Program-made: the position numbers and the translations under genes
Origin: an uncultured Candidatus Melainabacteria bacterium
GTDB taxonomy: Bacteria; Cyanobacteriota; Vampirovibrionia; Gastranaerophilales; Gastranaerophilaceae
Reading direction: 5' to 3'
Length of the DNA stretch: 64,000 bases
Assembly: GCA_934717855.1 (NCBI GenBank)
Contig: CAKUZI010000007.1
Coordinates: forward strand, 1 to 64,000
The notes under the pieces: generated by a model
What the model saw: only the letters and a program-made list of their open reading frames with translations
What the model was told of the DNA's origin: nothing
Databases searched by the model: none
Shown: in pieces, positions 17,349-25,831 of the stretch
Layout of the letters: every line of letters starts with the position of its first letter
Position numbering within the stretch: position 1 is the stretch's first letter

Positions 17349-18686
17349 TTACGATTTTACTTCACTAAATATTGAATAATCGCAATGATCTGTTGTTAGT
17401 TCTAATTTATATCCATTCTCAAAAACAAACCAAATTTCTTCAAACATATCATCACCATCTTGACGTTTGATGTTTAAATGATCAAAATTCATAAAATAAA
17501 CATCTTGTCTTTTATGTATCTGTATATCAATAAGTTTTTGTCCGATAATATTTCTTACAAAATGTTTACTTACATCTGCTCCGAATTTGTCTAAATCAAT
17601 AGAATTTATATTTGTATTTACTAAACTTCCAAAAGTGTATTGCATTTCTAGTCTTGTACCTTGGAAGTCCAATATTATTGGCGAATCTAATATTAGAGTT
17701 GTATCATATTCTTTCCATGGATAATAACTTGGGGGACTGACTTTTTTATCGGTGTACCAATCACCGTTTTTATATTTAAAAATGTCATCCCAATGTCTGT
17801 TATATAAAATTCCTGTATAAAAAATCCTATCAATGTTTTTACCTATTATTTGTTGTTTTATAGAGTTAAAATAATTTTCTAAATCTGTAGCCCAAATAAT
17901 TTGTTTACTTTCCCAATCATTAGATTTAAAATCTTGTTTAGGTTCAATTACTTGAAAAGTTTTTATAAGTTCTAAAATTTCAATAGAACCATTTGTTTCT
18001 TGAGTCCAATACATTAAAATTGGTAGTTTATTTACTTCAATCCATGTTTTAAGTTCTTCTATTTCATAATCATTGAACACAAGTTTTTTATTATTCAAAA
18101 TTGTTCCATCAAGTCGCATTTTTACCCAATTCATATTATGTTTATCTTCATAATCATTTTGGATTATTATGTAAGGTTGAATATTTTCAATTTTTCCAAA
18201 ACTTTGCATAACTAATTCAATATTCATTGCTAATCCTGTTATATTTTTCTCTAATGGAGTCGTCAACCAACGCAACTCTTGATTTGGAGTTTCATAATTG
18301 TAAAATTTTTCTTTGTCATTAAGTTCTTCCCATTGAACTAATGCGAAATCATAGTTAGAGATTTCTTCGCCACAATAAGTAATATTTGTATTTATTATAG
18401 CCTTTTTAATTTCTCTTTTATACTGCAAATCTAAATCCTGCATTTTATACGGACTATCACTATATGTATTTAATCTCATATAGTTCGGACAATGTCTTAA
18501 TCCTAATTTGATTTTTAAGATAAATTTTTTATTACTAATTTTGTCAATTATGTGATTTTTAAATTCTTTTGACACTCTATCTTTTACAGCTACTTTTAAG
18601 CACCAATTTATATTTTCATCTTCTTCGGTTACAAAGTAAATGAAATGTTCGCTTTCTGTTACTATTTTAAATTGTTTATTAGTCAT
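17349..18686 (-). CDS. Unknown protein, gene 5 of the six-gene operon
   Basis: 445 aa, soluble, apparently two-domain with a break near residue 260. The C-terminal part ends with IWFVFENGYKLELTTDHCDY, a beta-sandwich-like closing strand pair of the kind seen in many small immunity-like or bacterial sensor domains. No known family, no signal peptide, no membrane segment. It is 9 bases from the WG-repeat gene upstream and 19 from the next gene. Confidence 0.7.
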   Translation of the reverse strand: MTNKQFKIVTESEHFIYFVTEEDENINWCLKVAVKDRVSKEFKNHIIDKISNKKFILKIKLGLRHCPNYMRLNTYSDSPYKMQDLDLQYKREIKKAIINTNITYCGEEISNYDFALVQWEELNDKEKFYNYETPNQELRWLTTPLEKNITGLAMNIELVMQSFGKIENIQPYIIIQNDYEDKHNMNWVKMRLDGTILNNKKLVFNDYEIEELKTWIEVNKLPILMYWTQETNGSIEILELIKTFQVIEPKQDFKSNDWESKQIIWATDLENYFNSIKQQIIGKNIDRIFYTGILYNRHWDDIFKYKNGDWYTDKKVSPPSYYPWKEYDTTLILDSPIILDFQGTRLEMQYTFGSLVNTNINSIDLDKFGADVSKHFVRNIIGQKLIDIQIHKRQDVYFMNFDHLNIKRQDGDDMFEEIWFVFENGYKLELTTDHCDYSIFSEVKS

Positions 18687-18695
18687 TATTTTTCC

Positions 18696-19910
18696 TTAAT
18701 TTTTATCAATCTTTAAATTTAAAATTTTACCAGTTTTATCAATATAAACATGTCCACATTCAGAACTTGTTACAACGGCATAGCCTTCATTAAAGTTTGA
18801 ACAAAAATAATATTTACCAAAAGGTATTACAATTTCACCCTTTTTATCAATATAACCTTTTTGTCCGTCAGAATTGGTCGCTAAAATTAGCCCATTTTTA
18901 CAATTTTCTAACTTTTCGTAGATACAAGGTACAATTAATTCGCCTGTCAAATCAATTAATCCGGCTTTATTGTCTTTATATACAACACAAACACCCTCAC
19001 TAAAATCATTTGTATATTGGCTATCATACACGAATGGAGTAATGCCCTCTCCATATATATCAATAAAACCAGCTTTATCGTTTGCACATACACCAAACCT
19101 GTTTTCACTTAAATAACCGACAAAATTATAAATAAAATCAGTTATAAATCCTTTCTTTTTAGTGGAATAAATAGCTTTAAGTTCACCTTTTAAAAGAATA
19201 ATAAATTCTCCGGCATTATCTTCATTATCAGATATAAGTTGAGCATCGTCATAAATAAATTTTTCAACTGTATTTCCATATCTATCTATTAGTCCCCATT
19301 TATCACCAATTCTTACGGGATAAACGATACATTCTCTTGTTTGCCAACAATCAATTTCGTCAAACTTAAAATCTACAATTACCTCATTAAATTTGTTTAT
19401 TAATCCGTATTTTCCATTCTTTTTTGCATTAATTAGGTTGTTTTTGCAAATATAAATTTCTTCGTATTCAAATGGAATTACAGTATGGTTAAAACAATCC
19501 ACCATACCACATTTACCATTTAGATATTCTGCGGCAACTCCTTCCGAAAAATAACATCCATCATCATATATACAAGGAATAATTTCTTTACCGTTAATAT
19601 CAATATGTCCATGTTTTCCGTTTTGTTTAACTTCAAAAAATCCTTCTTCACTTCCGCTATAAATTCCGTTATAGACAAAATCTGTTAAGAATTGCCCTTT
19701 ATTATTTAATAAGGCATAAAGTCCACTAGCTCCCATAACAAAAGCGACATCTTCAGGTTCAAACTCATTAACAATCATATTTTTGTTAGGGAGTTCAAAA
19801 AGTTTTTCACCTTTTGTATTAATACAAATTCTAGCACCATAGCCATTCTTATCATCTTGGTGTATAAATGCTTTTCCGTTTTTAAATTCATCTAAATCAT
19901 ATCTTGTCAT
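18696..19910 (-). CDS. WG-repeat protein
   Basis: A 404-aa protein built of about eight to nine WG/KWG beta-propeller-type repeats, each with a G(K/L)xG-(L/H/M)(I/V)(D/N)xxG core followed by (I/V)(I/V)P or (I/V)xDF and a Y/F(D/E) segment. Examples are GKHGHIDINGKEIIPCIYDD, GKYGLINKFNEVIVDFKFDE and KAGLIDLTGELIVPCIYEKL. WG repeats bind partners or surfaces and have no enzymatic motif. No signal peptide, so probably cytoplasmic. Its stop side lies 9 bases from the next gene, and its start overlaps the upstream stop by one base. Confidence 0.88.
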   Translation of the reverse strand: MTRYDLDEFKNGKAFIHQDDKNGYGARICINTKGEKLFELPNKNMIVNEFEPEDVAFVMGASGLYALLNNKGQFLTDFVYNGIYSGSEEGFFEVKQNGKHGHIDINGKEIIPCIYDDGCYFSEGVAAEYLNGKCGMVDCFNHTVIPFEYEEIYICKNNLINAKKNGKYGLINKFNEVIVDFKFDEIDCWQTRECIVYPVRIGDKWGLIDRYGNTVEKFIYDDAQLISDNEDNAGEFIILLKGELKAIYSTKKKGFITDFIYNFVGYLSENRFGVCANDKAGFIDIYGEGITPFVYDSQYTNDFSEGVCVVYKDNKAGLIDLTGELIVPCIYEKLENCKNGLILATNSDGQKGYIDKKGEIVIPFGKYYFCSNFNEGYAVVTSSECGHVYIDKTGKILNLKIDKN

Positions 19911-20524
19911 TATAGTTCACCTTGTGTTTTTACATATTCATCAAATACCGGAATAAACTTTGCAAAAGTTTCCAATACATATTCTTGGCAAACTATTGCT
20001 TTTTCTCTTTCGCATTTATCCTTATATTCTTGACTTAAATAATATTTATTCTCGTTATAGATGGTTTTAAATTCTTCGTTAAATTGCTTTATGAGTTCAA
20101 TTTTACTAATTGCCAAATGTTTTATAACAATAGTCTTTTTTAACGAATTATCACTATATCTGTTTTGATTGTTTCTACATTTTGGTTCAATTCTATCCAA
20201 GAATAATAATTCAATGTTATTATTATCCTTTTGAAGTGTCAAAATATACGAACAAGAGCTTTTATAATCAATAGTAAATAACAAATCTTCTGATGTAGTG
20301 ATTATTGCATGTAAATAATCAAATAATTCTCCAATATTAGCCCATAGCCAAGTTAAACCTATTTCGTAGTTATCAATATAAAAATAATATGTTCCAGTAG
20401 GCACATCAGCAAAAGTTTTTTTTGAAAATAAAATTTCAATATTATTTGGCTTTGAATCTGCAATTATTTTTTGAATTTTATTTTTTAATTTGGATTTATT
20501 AAAACTCCATTCTGTTGTCATCAT
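19910..20524 (-). CDS. Unknown protein, gene 3 of the six-gene operon
   Basis: 204 aa, soluble, mixed alpha/beta. Distinctive segments are GLTWLWANIGELFDYLHAI (residues about 56-74) and a helical C-terminal third with a KYYLSQEYKDKCEREKAI stretch. No family recognised. It overlaps the gene before it by 4 bases and the WG-repeat gene after it by one base, so the three are translationally coupled. Confidence 0.68.
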   Translation of the reverse strand: MMTTEWSFNKSKLKNKIQKIIADSKPNNIEILFSKKTFADVPTGTYYFYIDNYEIGLTWLWANIGELFDYLHAIITTSEDLLFTIDYKSSCSYILTLQKDNNNIELLFLDRIEPKCRNNQNRYSDNSLKKTIVIKHLAISKIELIKQFNEEFKTIYNENKYYLSQEYKDKCEREKAIVCQEYVLETFAKFIPVFDEYVKTQGEL

Positions 20525-21525
20525 TTCACCTGAAAGTCTTTTGAGTCTGCTTCGGACTGGTCTTGTAAGTACTTTGCCTTTAATTTTGCGATAGCTTCCG
20601 GATTATAAGAATCTTTGCTGTTTTCTATTTCTTCCCAGTTTGTAAATTGCGAAATATTATCAAGTAATAAGTCAAATATTTCAGCATTATAAAATTCTTT
20701 ATACATTCCATCTATAAGAATTTCGTTTGTATCTAGTTTTGTAATATCAATTTTGCTAAAAATAGTTTTAATATAAGCTAAATTTTTCCGTTCTATTTGC
20801 AGTTGTACAATATCTTCATCGCTATCAGTTAACAAATATGGGTTTGCAGAATGTTTAATTAAGTTTTCAAAATCACTTATATATTTTAAATTTGCTTTTC
20901 TTATAACTGTATTTCTGCCGAATTCAAATCTAAAAAATAAACTAAATAAACACAATTCAAATTCTATCAATGGCTTAGTTTCTGAAAGGTTAAAATTTAC
21001 TGCAATACAAAAATTATGCCTTTGATGAAATCCAACTTGTAATAACGTATATACAAGTAATGGAAAAAATGCAATATCAACAGTTATGCCGTATGGATCG
21101 TTTAAAAAATTCCTATTGTACAATTTTAAAAACTTTGAGTTATAAAACCATTTTTCTTTAATTTTACGGTATTTGTATTTTGGTTTTCCAATTCGCTTTA
21201 TTTTATCGAAATTTTCCATTTCTTGCCAAGAAACAGGTTTGTCTGTGAAAAAATCCCAAATCCTTACATCTGTAATTACAAAAGTACCCCATATAAATAA
21301 CAATGAGAATTGAAATATAAATACAAAGTCGCCCCATAATCTTTTGAATGATGTTGCTTCAACAGATAATTCTTTTTTATTGCAATAAGAGTTATTAATT
21401 TGGATTTCCCAGTTTTTAAATTTAGAAAATTTGCCCCAAATTAATAATTCGCCATTACTATATGACAGATGAAATAATCTGTTTTTCCAATCTATATTAA
21501 ATTTTTCGTTGTACTTTTTCTTCAT
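20521..21525 (-). CDS. Unknown Trp-rich protein, gene 2 of the six-gene operon
   Basis: 334 aa, rich in Trp, Phe and Tyr. Two hydrophobic stretches (FVFIFQFSLLFIWGTFVI near 87-104 and AFFPLLVYTLLQVGF near 172-186) could be buried core or membrane-associated, but both carry charged surroundings. The C-terminal 60 residues are polar and end in a Ser/Asp/Lys tail. No family recognised. It lies 9 bases after the first gene of the operon. Confidence 0.66.
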   Translation of the reverse strand: MKKKYNEKFNIDWKNRLFHLSYSNGELLIWGKFSKFKNWEIQINNSYCNKKELSVEATSFKRLWGDFVFIFQFSLLFIWGTFVITDVRIWDFFTDKPVSWQEMENFDKIKRIGKPKYKYRKIKEKWFYNSKFLKLYNRNFLNDPYGITVDIAFFPLLVYTLLQVGFHQRHNFCIAVNFNLSETKPLIEFELCLFSLFFRFEFGRNTVIRKANLKYISDFENLIKHSANPYLLTDSDEDIVQLQIERKNLAYIKTIFSKIDITKLDTNEILIDGMYKEFYNAEIFDLLLDNISQFTNWEEIENSKDSYNPEAIAKLKAKYLQDQSEADSKDFQVK

Positions 21526-21534
21526 ATTTTGTTC

Positions 21535-22821
21535 TCATAAATTACTTGGATAAGTAATTTTTGTATAATCCGGCATTGGCAAATCAAATGGCAATGCTTC
21601 TATATCAGATAAACATTCAGAATCTTTTTCCGGTGGAATATTAAAACCTGTATCACCCCACCCCCAACCGGCTGTATTATGATTGTACTCAAATATCAAT
21701 TTTTGCCAATTTGTTTTTACATATTTTCTCGGTATCGTATAATAACATTTTTCATCTACCGGTGATTTTAAAAACTTTACAAGTTCTTTTAAATACTTTT
21801 CATCTAAATCCCAACGCTTATATTTTACACATCCTGATTTATAAATTGGACTTGTTGAATGATATGTTGCTGTTTTAAAATTTAGAACAGCGACTTTTGT
21901 TATATTGAAAGTTGGACTATCAGACAACAAAAAACTTGGTTCTTCATCAATATTTGGAAAATCTTCCACCCAAATATTCGTAAATTCTTTCGGTTCTCCG
22001 TCAACTATTCCTGCAAAAACTCTATGAACACACCAACCACGAGTATATTCAACAGGTTGAACAGTTTGTTTAACAAGTTCCATCAACCAATAATTTGCTA
22101 CAATGAAATTTTCATCTGCCGTAAATTGATTTGCATATTTTAAAAATTCCAATTTACATTTTCGTTGTTGATAAGTAGATAATTTACCATGTAGAACCTC
22201 TACTGCTACATCTTTCAAACAAGTTGGCGGTAAATATATTTTTTTACCTTTATCCCAACTTTCAAGAGCGTATAACTTCATTGTTGCCTTATTTTTAATA
22301 TCATAAGCATAAAAATTTGTTATTAAACTAAAATTATTATCTTTCTTTATGTAAAAAATATAATCTTTTGTTCTGAATGTTCCCTTTTGGTAATTGTTTA
22401 AAAAATAAATAACATCACTGTAAAGATTGTCAACATTTTCAGTAATACGACAAGGCTCATCAATCCAATTTAAAAACTCTTGTGTTGTATAGGTTAAATT
22501 CTTATCAATACTAATAATTGTACTAAATTCAATATCTTTCTCTGTTTTAGGGTCTTTAACTAATAATTTTATCGAATACAAAGATTTTATTATCATATTT
22601 TGATAAGCCAAATCCATATCTTTATTTTGTTGCATATCAATATAAACAAAATAAACAATTCCCAAACATAAAAATATCTCGTGATAATTATTGCGACCAA
22701 GATAATAACAATAAGCAGATTTACTGATGTTGAGTTTATTTTTTAACAACTCAATAATTTTGAAAACGTACTTTGTACAATATTTATCACCTATTTGATT
22801 TTTTATTGTCTTTAATCTCAT
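21535..22821 (-). CDS. Unknown protein, first gene of the six-gene operon
   Basis: 428 aa, soluble, aromatic-rich. The C-terminal region contains NHNTAGWGWGDTGFNIPP, whose GWGWG core recurs in the last gene of the operon. The N-terminal 80 residues (LNISKSAYCYYLGRNNYHEI onward) look helical. No catalytic motif recognised. The ATG at 22821 lies about 16 bases after a TATAAT on the minus strand that overlaps a palindromic operator, so the mRNA leader would be extremely short and no Shine-Dalgarno is visible. Confidence 0.68.
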   Translation of the reverse strand: MRLKTIKNQIGDKYCTKYVFKIIELLKNKLNISKSAYCYYLGRNNYHEIFLCLGIVYFVYIDMQQNKDMDLAYQNMIIKSLYSIKLLVKDPKTEKDIEFSTIISIDKNLTYTTQEFLNWIDEPCRITENVDNLYSDVIYFLNNYQKGTFRTKDYIFYIKKDNNFSLITNFYAYDIKNKATMKLYALESWDKGKKIYLPPTCLKDVAVEVLHGKLSTYQQRKCKLEFLKYANQFTADENFIVANYWLMELVKQTVQPVEYTRGWCVHRVFAGIVDGEPKEFTNIWVEDFPNIDEEPSFLLSDSPTFNITKVAVLNFKTATYHSTSPIYKSGCVKYKRWDLDEKYLKELVKFLKSPVDEKCYYTIPRKYVKTNWQKLIFEYNHNTAGWGWGDTGFNIPPEKDSECLSDIEALPFDLPMPDYTKITYPSNL

Positions 22822-22835
22822 GTATTAATTTATTA

Positions 22836-22865
22836 TTATATGTATTTATTTATAATCACATATAT
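22836..22865. promoter_or_regulatory. Palindromic operator over the six-gene operon promoter
   Basis: Half-sites TTATATGT and ACATATAT are separated by 14 bases. The same arrangement (ATATATGT-N14-ACATATAT) occurs at 23333-23362, on the other side of the XRE repressor gene. On the minus strand the -10 TATAAT of the operon lies within or next to the right half-site, consistent with repression by occlusion. Confidence 0.55.
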
Positions 22866-22955
22866 TACTTTGATAACATAATAAACGATAACCCTTAATT
22901 TTTCAAGCCTTTTTGCTTAATGGGTTTTACATAAGTTAAATTTTAAATGATACAC

Positions 22956-23279
22956 TTAAACATGTTTTAATAAGGCTGCAATAACATCAGCACATGCATT
23001 TAACTGTTTTTCAGATGAATTGTTTATAATTTTTTGTAAAAATAATTTGTTAGGGCAAGAATCACCTATGTTCTGAAAGCCAAAATCACCAAGAGAAAGG
23101 TTTAATTCATTTAATATTTTTAAAAAAGTATCTAAGGCAGGGTAATTTTTGCCTGTTTCAATTTTACTTAAATGTTTTTCTGATATACCTATTTTCTCTG
23201 CCAATTCAGCCTGTGTAAGTTTAGCATTTCGTCTTGCATTTTGTATAATCTCTGCAATAAACTTTTTATCAATTTCCAT
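22956..23279 (-). CDS. XRE-family repressor
   Basis: 107 aa with a textbook Cro/C1-type HTH at residues 10-65 (NARRNAKLTQAELAEKIGIS, EKHLSKIETGKNYPALDTF) and a short helical C-terminal dimerisation tail. It sits between the minus-strand six-gene operon and the plus-strand 23435 operon, and a matching 30-bp palindrome lies on each side of it. It is therefore the likely controller of both, and probably of itself. Confidence 0.88.
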   Translation of the reverse strand: MEIDKKFIAEIIQNARRNAKLTQAELAEKIGISEKHLSKIETGKNYPALDTFLKILNELNLSLGDFGFQNIGDSCPNKLFLQKIINNSSEKQLNACADVIAALLKHV

Positions 23280-23332
23280 TTGATGCCCCTTATATATATC
23301 TAAAATAAATTACATGTGATTAGTTAAAAACA

Positions 23333-23362
23333 ATATATGTAATTATTTATATGCACATATAT
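23333..23362. promoter_or_regulatory. Palindromic operator upstream of the 23435 operon
   Basis: ATATATGT (23333-23340), 14 bases, ACATATAT (23355-23362). It is the twin of 22836-22865 with the same half-site spacing. It overlaps the intergenic region that must carry the promoters of the XRE gene and of the plus-strand 23435-25262 genes. Confidence 0.55.
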
Positions 23363-23434
23363 TGACTTGTATATTAATTTGATTTACACTTACGATTAAT
23401 AAGTTTAAAGAGCCTATTAGAAAGATGTGATAGC

Positions 23435-23743
23435 ATGAATACGTATTTGAAAAACAAATTTAATGAAGATGTACTTAACTCTATTGAAGAATCAAAGAAA
23501 TTGGGTTATGTACCTACCAGATTTATTCAAATGCTACAAAGAGAAAACAATAGTGGATATGATTTAGCTCTAAAAATCGTAAACAAAGATAGTATATCAG
23601 GTTTAGAAAGATTATGGGAAATGGGTAGATTAGACCTAACAATGGAAGCAAGAATTATTAAACCTGAATACAATGAGTTATTTTCTGCAGAAATTATCGA
23701 AACCTGTAAGAAAAAGTTAGAAAAGTTTGGATATAAGGGGTAA
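23435..23743 (+). CDS. Small conserved helical protein (LWE-x-GRLDL type)
   Basis: 102 aa, all-helical. The segments VPTRFIQMLQ, LERLWEMGRLDLTMEARI and FSAEIIETCKKKLEKFGY match a small protein family I have seen near restriction or abortive-infection genes, but I cannot name it. It is followed after 8 bases by the PD-(D/E)XK nuclease, so the pair probably functions together, perhaps as partner, inhibitor or DNA-binding subunit. Confidence 0.62.
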   Translation: MNTYLKNKFNEDVLNSIEESKKLGYVPTRFIQMLQRENNSGYDLALKIVNKDSISGLERLWEMGRLDLTMEARIIKPEYNELFSAEIIETCKKKLEKFGYKG

Positions 23744-23751
23744 TAATCATT

Positions 23752-24453
23752 ATGAAAAATATATGTAATATTGATTTGAAAGAGTTTTTTGAATGCGAAG
23801 ATTTCAAAAAATGTATTCCTTTTAATTGTGAAATGACATTCCAGTTTTATTTGGCATGGTTCTTGAAAGAAAATCTAAATAATGCAAAAGTAGAATTTGA
23901 AAAAAATGTATATCAAAAAAGTTATACATTAGAAGATGAAAAAGTTGATAAAAGACGTTGTGATCTCTACGTTGAATACGTTGATAAAAACAATAACAAG
24001 AAAAAAGCTTTATTAGAACTTAAATACGTAATAGAAGGAAATGACCAAAATAATGAAAAAGATAAAACTTCTTGTGGAGCTAGAAAATCATTTATGAAAG
24101 ATCTGTATAGACTAAAGAATGATCCATTTATGAAAAACTATGATGAAAAATATTGTATTTTTGTTACTAACAAATCTGCTGTATTTAAAAAGCCTGCAAG
24201 TATTCAAAATTCTAAAAAATCACAACTCGTAAATTTTTATGAATTATTTAGTGTCGATAATATTATAAATATACAAGATGGAATTTGTGTTTTAAACCAA
24301 AATAATAAATGGTGGTATCCTACTAATTGGGAAATTCCAAACAACAAGAAAAAAAATAAGTTTTATCCATATGCTTTGATTGTAAATGTTGACAAAGACC
24401 CTATCAATGAAAAATATTTAACAAACAATGAAATAACAATTTCTGAATTTTAA
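23752..24453 (+). CDS. PD-(D/E)XK nuclease-like protein
   Basis: 233 aa with a restriction-nuclease-fold core: a conserved acidic residue in RRCDLYVEYVDKN (about 63-75), then ALLELKYVIEG (about 81-91) supplying the ELK of the motif, followed by a helix and KYCIFVTNKSAVF as the next core strand. It is coupled to the small helical gene before it. This could be a restriction-like or anti-phage nuclease. No methyltransferase is adjacent; the DpnII methylases are 4-6 kb away and belong to their own nuclease. Confidence 0.65.
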   Translation: MKNICNIDLKEFFECEDFKKCIPFNCEMTFQFYLAWFLKENLNNAKVEFEKNVYQKSYTLEDEKVDKRRCDLYVEYVDKNNNKKKALLELKYVIEGNDQNNEKDKTSCGARKSFMKDLYRLKNDPFMKNYDEKYCIFVTNKSAVFKKPASIQNSKKSQLVNFYELFSVDNIINIQDGICVLNQNNKWWYPTNWEIPNNKKKNKFYPYALIVNVDKDPINEKYLTNNEITISEF

Positions 24454-24485
24454 CTTTTATAATTAAAATAAAAAACATAACAAAA

Positions 24486-25262
24486 ATGGATAATACAATA
24501 TTAGAAAAAGTCTTTGACAGTATAATAAATGAAAATTTAATTATAGAAACCGGTTTGGCAGAACTGGACGAATTGTTTTATGGGGTGGAATATGGAAGTT
24601 TAATAACTTTGAGTGCTTTACCTGCTATGGGAACAACGACATTAATAATTTCGCTACTATATAGATTATTAAAACAAAACAAAAAATGTTTATTTTTATC
24701 AAATGATTTAGGTGTAAAAAATTCTATTATTCGGTTATTACTATATATTTCAAAAATTAAAGTACCCTTTTGTCTTATAAAAGAACAACCCGAGTTGATA
24801 GAAAAATTAAATCTTGCAAAAGCAGAACTAAGCAAACTAAATTTAACCATTTCTGATAATATTTTTGACACAGAAACAATTAAATCTAAAATAGAAACAT
24901 ATAAACCGGAATTTGTTTTTATCGAAAATAATTTTCTTCTTTGTGCAGAAAACCAATCCAATGACAATATCACTAACACGTTAATCAAGTTAAAATCTTA
25001 TGCAATTAAAAATAACTGCATTATTTTTATTGTTTGTCCATTCAGCCAAGAAACAATTGCAGAACTTGACAAATCACAGGAAAGACCAACTTTGAGTAAT
25101 TTAAAACATTCAGGTTTAGCCGATGAAATTGCTGATGTTGTTATATTTTTACATCGACAATCATATTTCAACAACACAGATAATAATGAAACTGAAATAT
25201 TTGTTGCTAAAAATAAATATAATTCCTGCGGTTCCGCAAATATATTACTTGATAAAATATAA
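24486..25262 (+). CDS. DnaB-helicase-like RecA-fold protein lacking the Walker A lysine
   Basis: 258 aa corresponding to the C-terminal RecA-like domain of DnaB: TGLAELDELFYGVEYGSLIT leads to a P-loop position that reads ALPAMGTTTLI (residues 45-53), where DnaB has GKT/S. The lysine is replaced by Thr (codon ACA). A Walker B-like strand EFVFIENNF and a LSNLKHSGLADEIADVVIFL segment typical of DnaB motif H4 and the arginine-finger region follow. No N-terminal primase-binding domain. Probably not an ordinary ATP-driven helicase. It lies 32 bases after the nuclease on the same strand. Confidence 0.72.
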   Translation: MDNTILEKVFDSIINENLIIETGLAELDELFYGVEYGSLITLSALPAMGTTTLIISLLYRLLKQNKKCLFLSNDLGVKNSIIRLLLYISKIKVPFCLIKEQPELIEKLNLAKAELSKLNLTISDNIFDTETIKSKIETYKPEFVFIENNFLLCAENQSNDNITNTLIKLKSYAIKNNCIIFIVCPFSQETIAELDKSQERPTLSNLKHSGLADEIADVVIFLHRQSYFNNTDNNETEIFVAKNKYNSCGSANILLDKI

Positions 25263-25270
25263 AATTAATT

Positions 25271-25831
25271 TTATAAATTATATTTCTCTTTTAATTCTTT
25301 TATTTTCCCTGCAAATGTTCTGTTATTACTTAAATGTTTAACAAAAATTCTTGCAATTTCAATTTCATCTAATATTTCTTCTGATTCTATGTTTTCCTCA
25401 TTTAAGAGATTTGGGAAAGAGGTATTTTCTTTTTCTTTTAATATATTTTTATTTAAACTTTCTTTGGGAATATTACCTAATTTCTTTTGGGTATTGATAT
25501 AAATAATTTTCGGTAAGAGATTCAGATACCCTAAAAATTTTAGGGTAAAGTAATAATAAATTCGTTTTTTAATTTTCTTCTTTTCTATAATTCCTTTTAA
25601 ATCAAGCTCTTTTACAGCATTTCCAACGGCAACTTCTGTTAAGCCTGTGCATTTTGCTATCGTTTTTTGTGTTGGATAAGAACAACAAAGTTTAAAATTC
25701 CAAAAATCTACAATGCAACGTAGAACCAGTCTTGCAGATATGGTTAATTTAATATTTGAGAAAAATTGAGTTGTTGTTATCAATTTATTGACCTCAAAAC
25801 TCGTTGATTTAACCCTTATTTCATTTTTCAT
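25271..25831 (-). CDS. Winged-helix (HTH_36-like) protein
   Basis: 186 aa. The N-terminal 110 residues form a winged helix of the plasmid-replication or regulator type: LTISARLVLRCIVDFW, then SYPTQKTIAKCTGLTEVAVG and a basic wing KGIIEKKKIKKR. The C-terminal part is a polar linker with an acidic stretch and a final basic helix. It overlaps the serine recombinase by 11 bases and likely regulates or assists the mobile element. It converges on the DnaB-like gene. Confidence 0.65.
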   Translation of the reverse strand: MKNEIRVKSTSFEVNKLITTTQFFSNIKLTISARLVLRCIVDFWNFKLCCSYPTQKTIAKCTGLTEVAVGNAVKELDLKGIIEKKKIKKRIYYYFTLKFLGYLNLLPKIIYINTQKKLGNIPKESLNKNILKEKENTSFPNLLNEENIESEEILDEIEIARIFVKHLSNNRTFAGKIKELKEKYNL

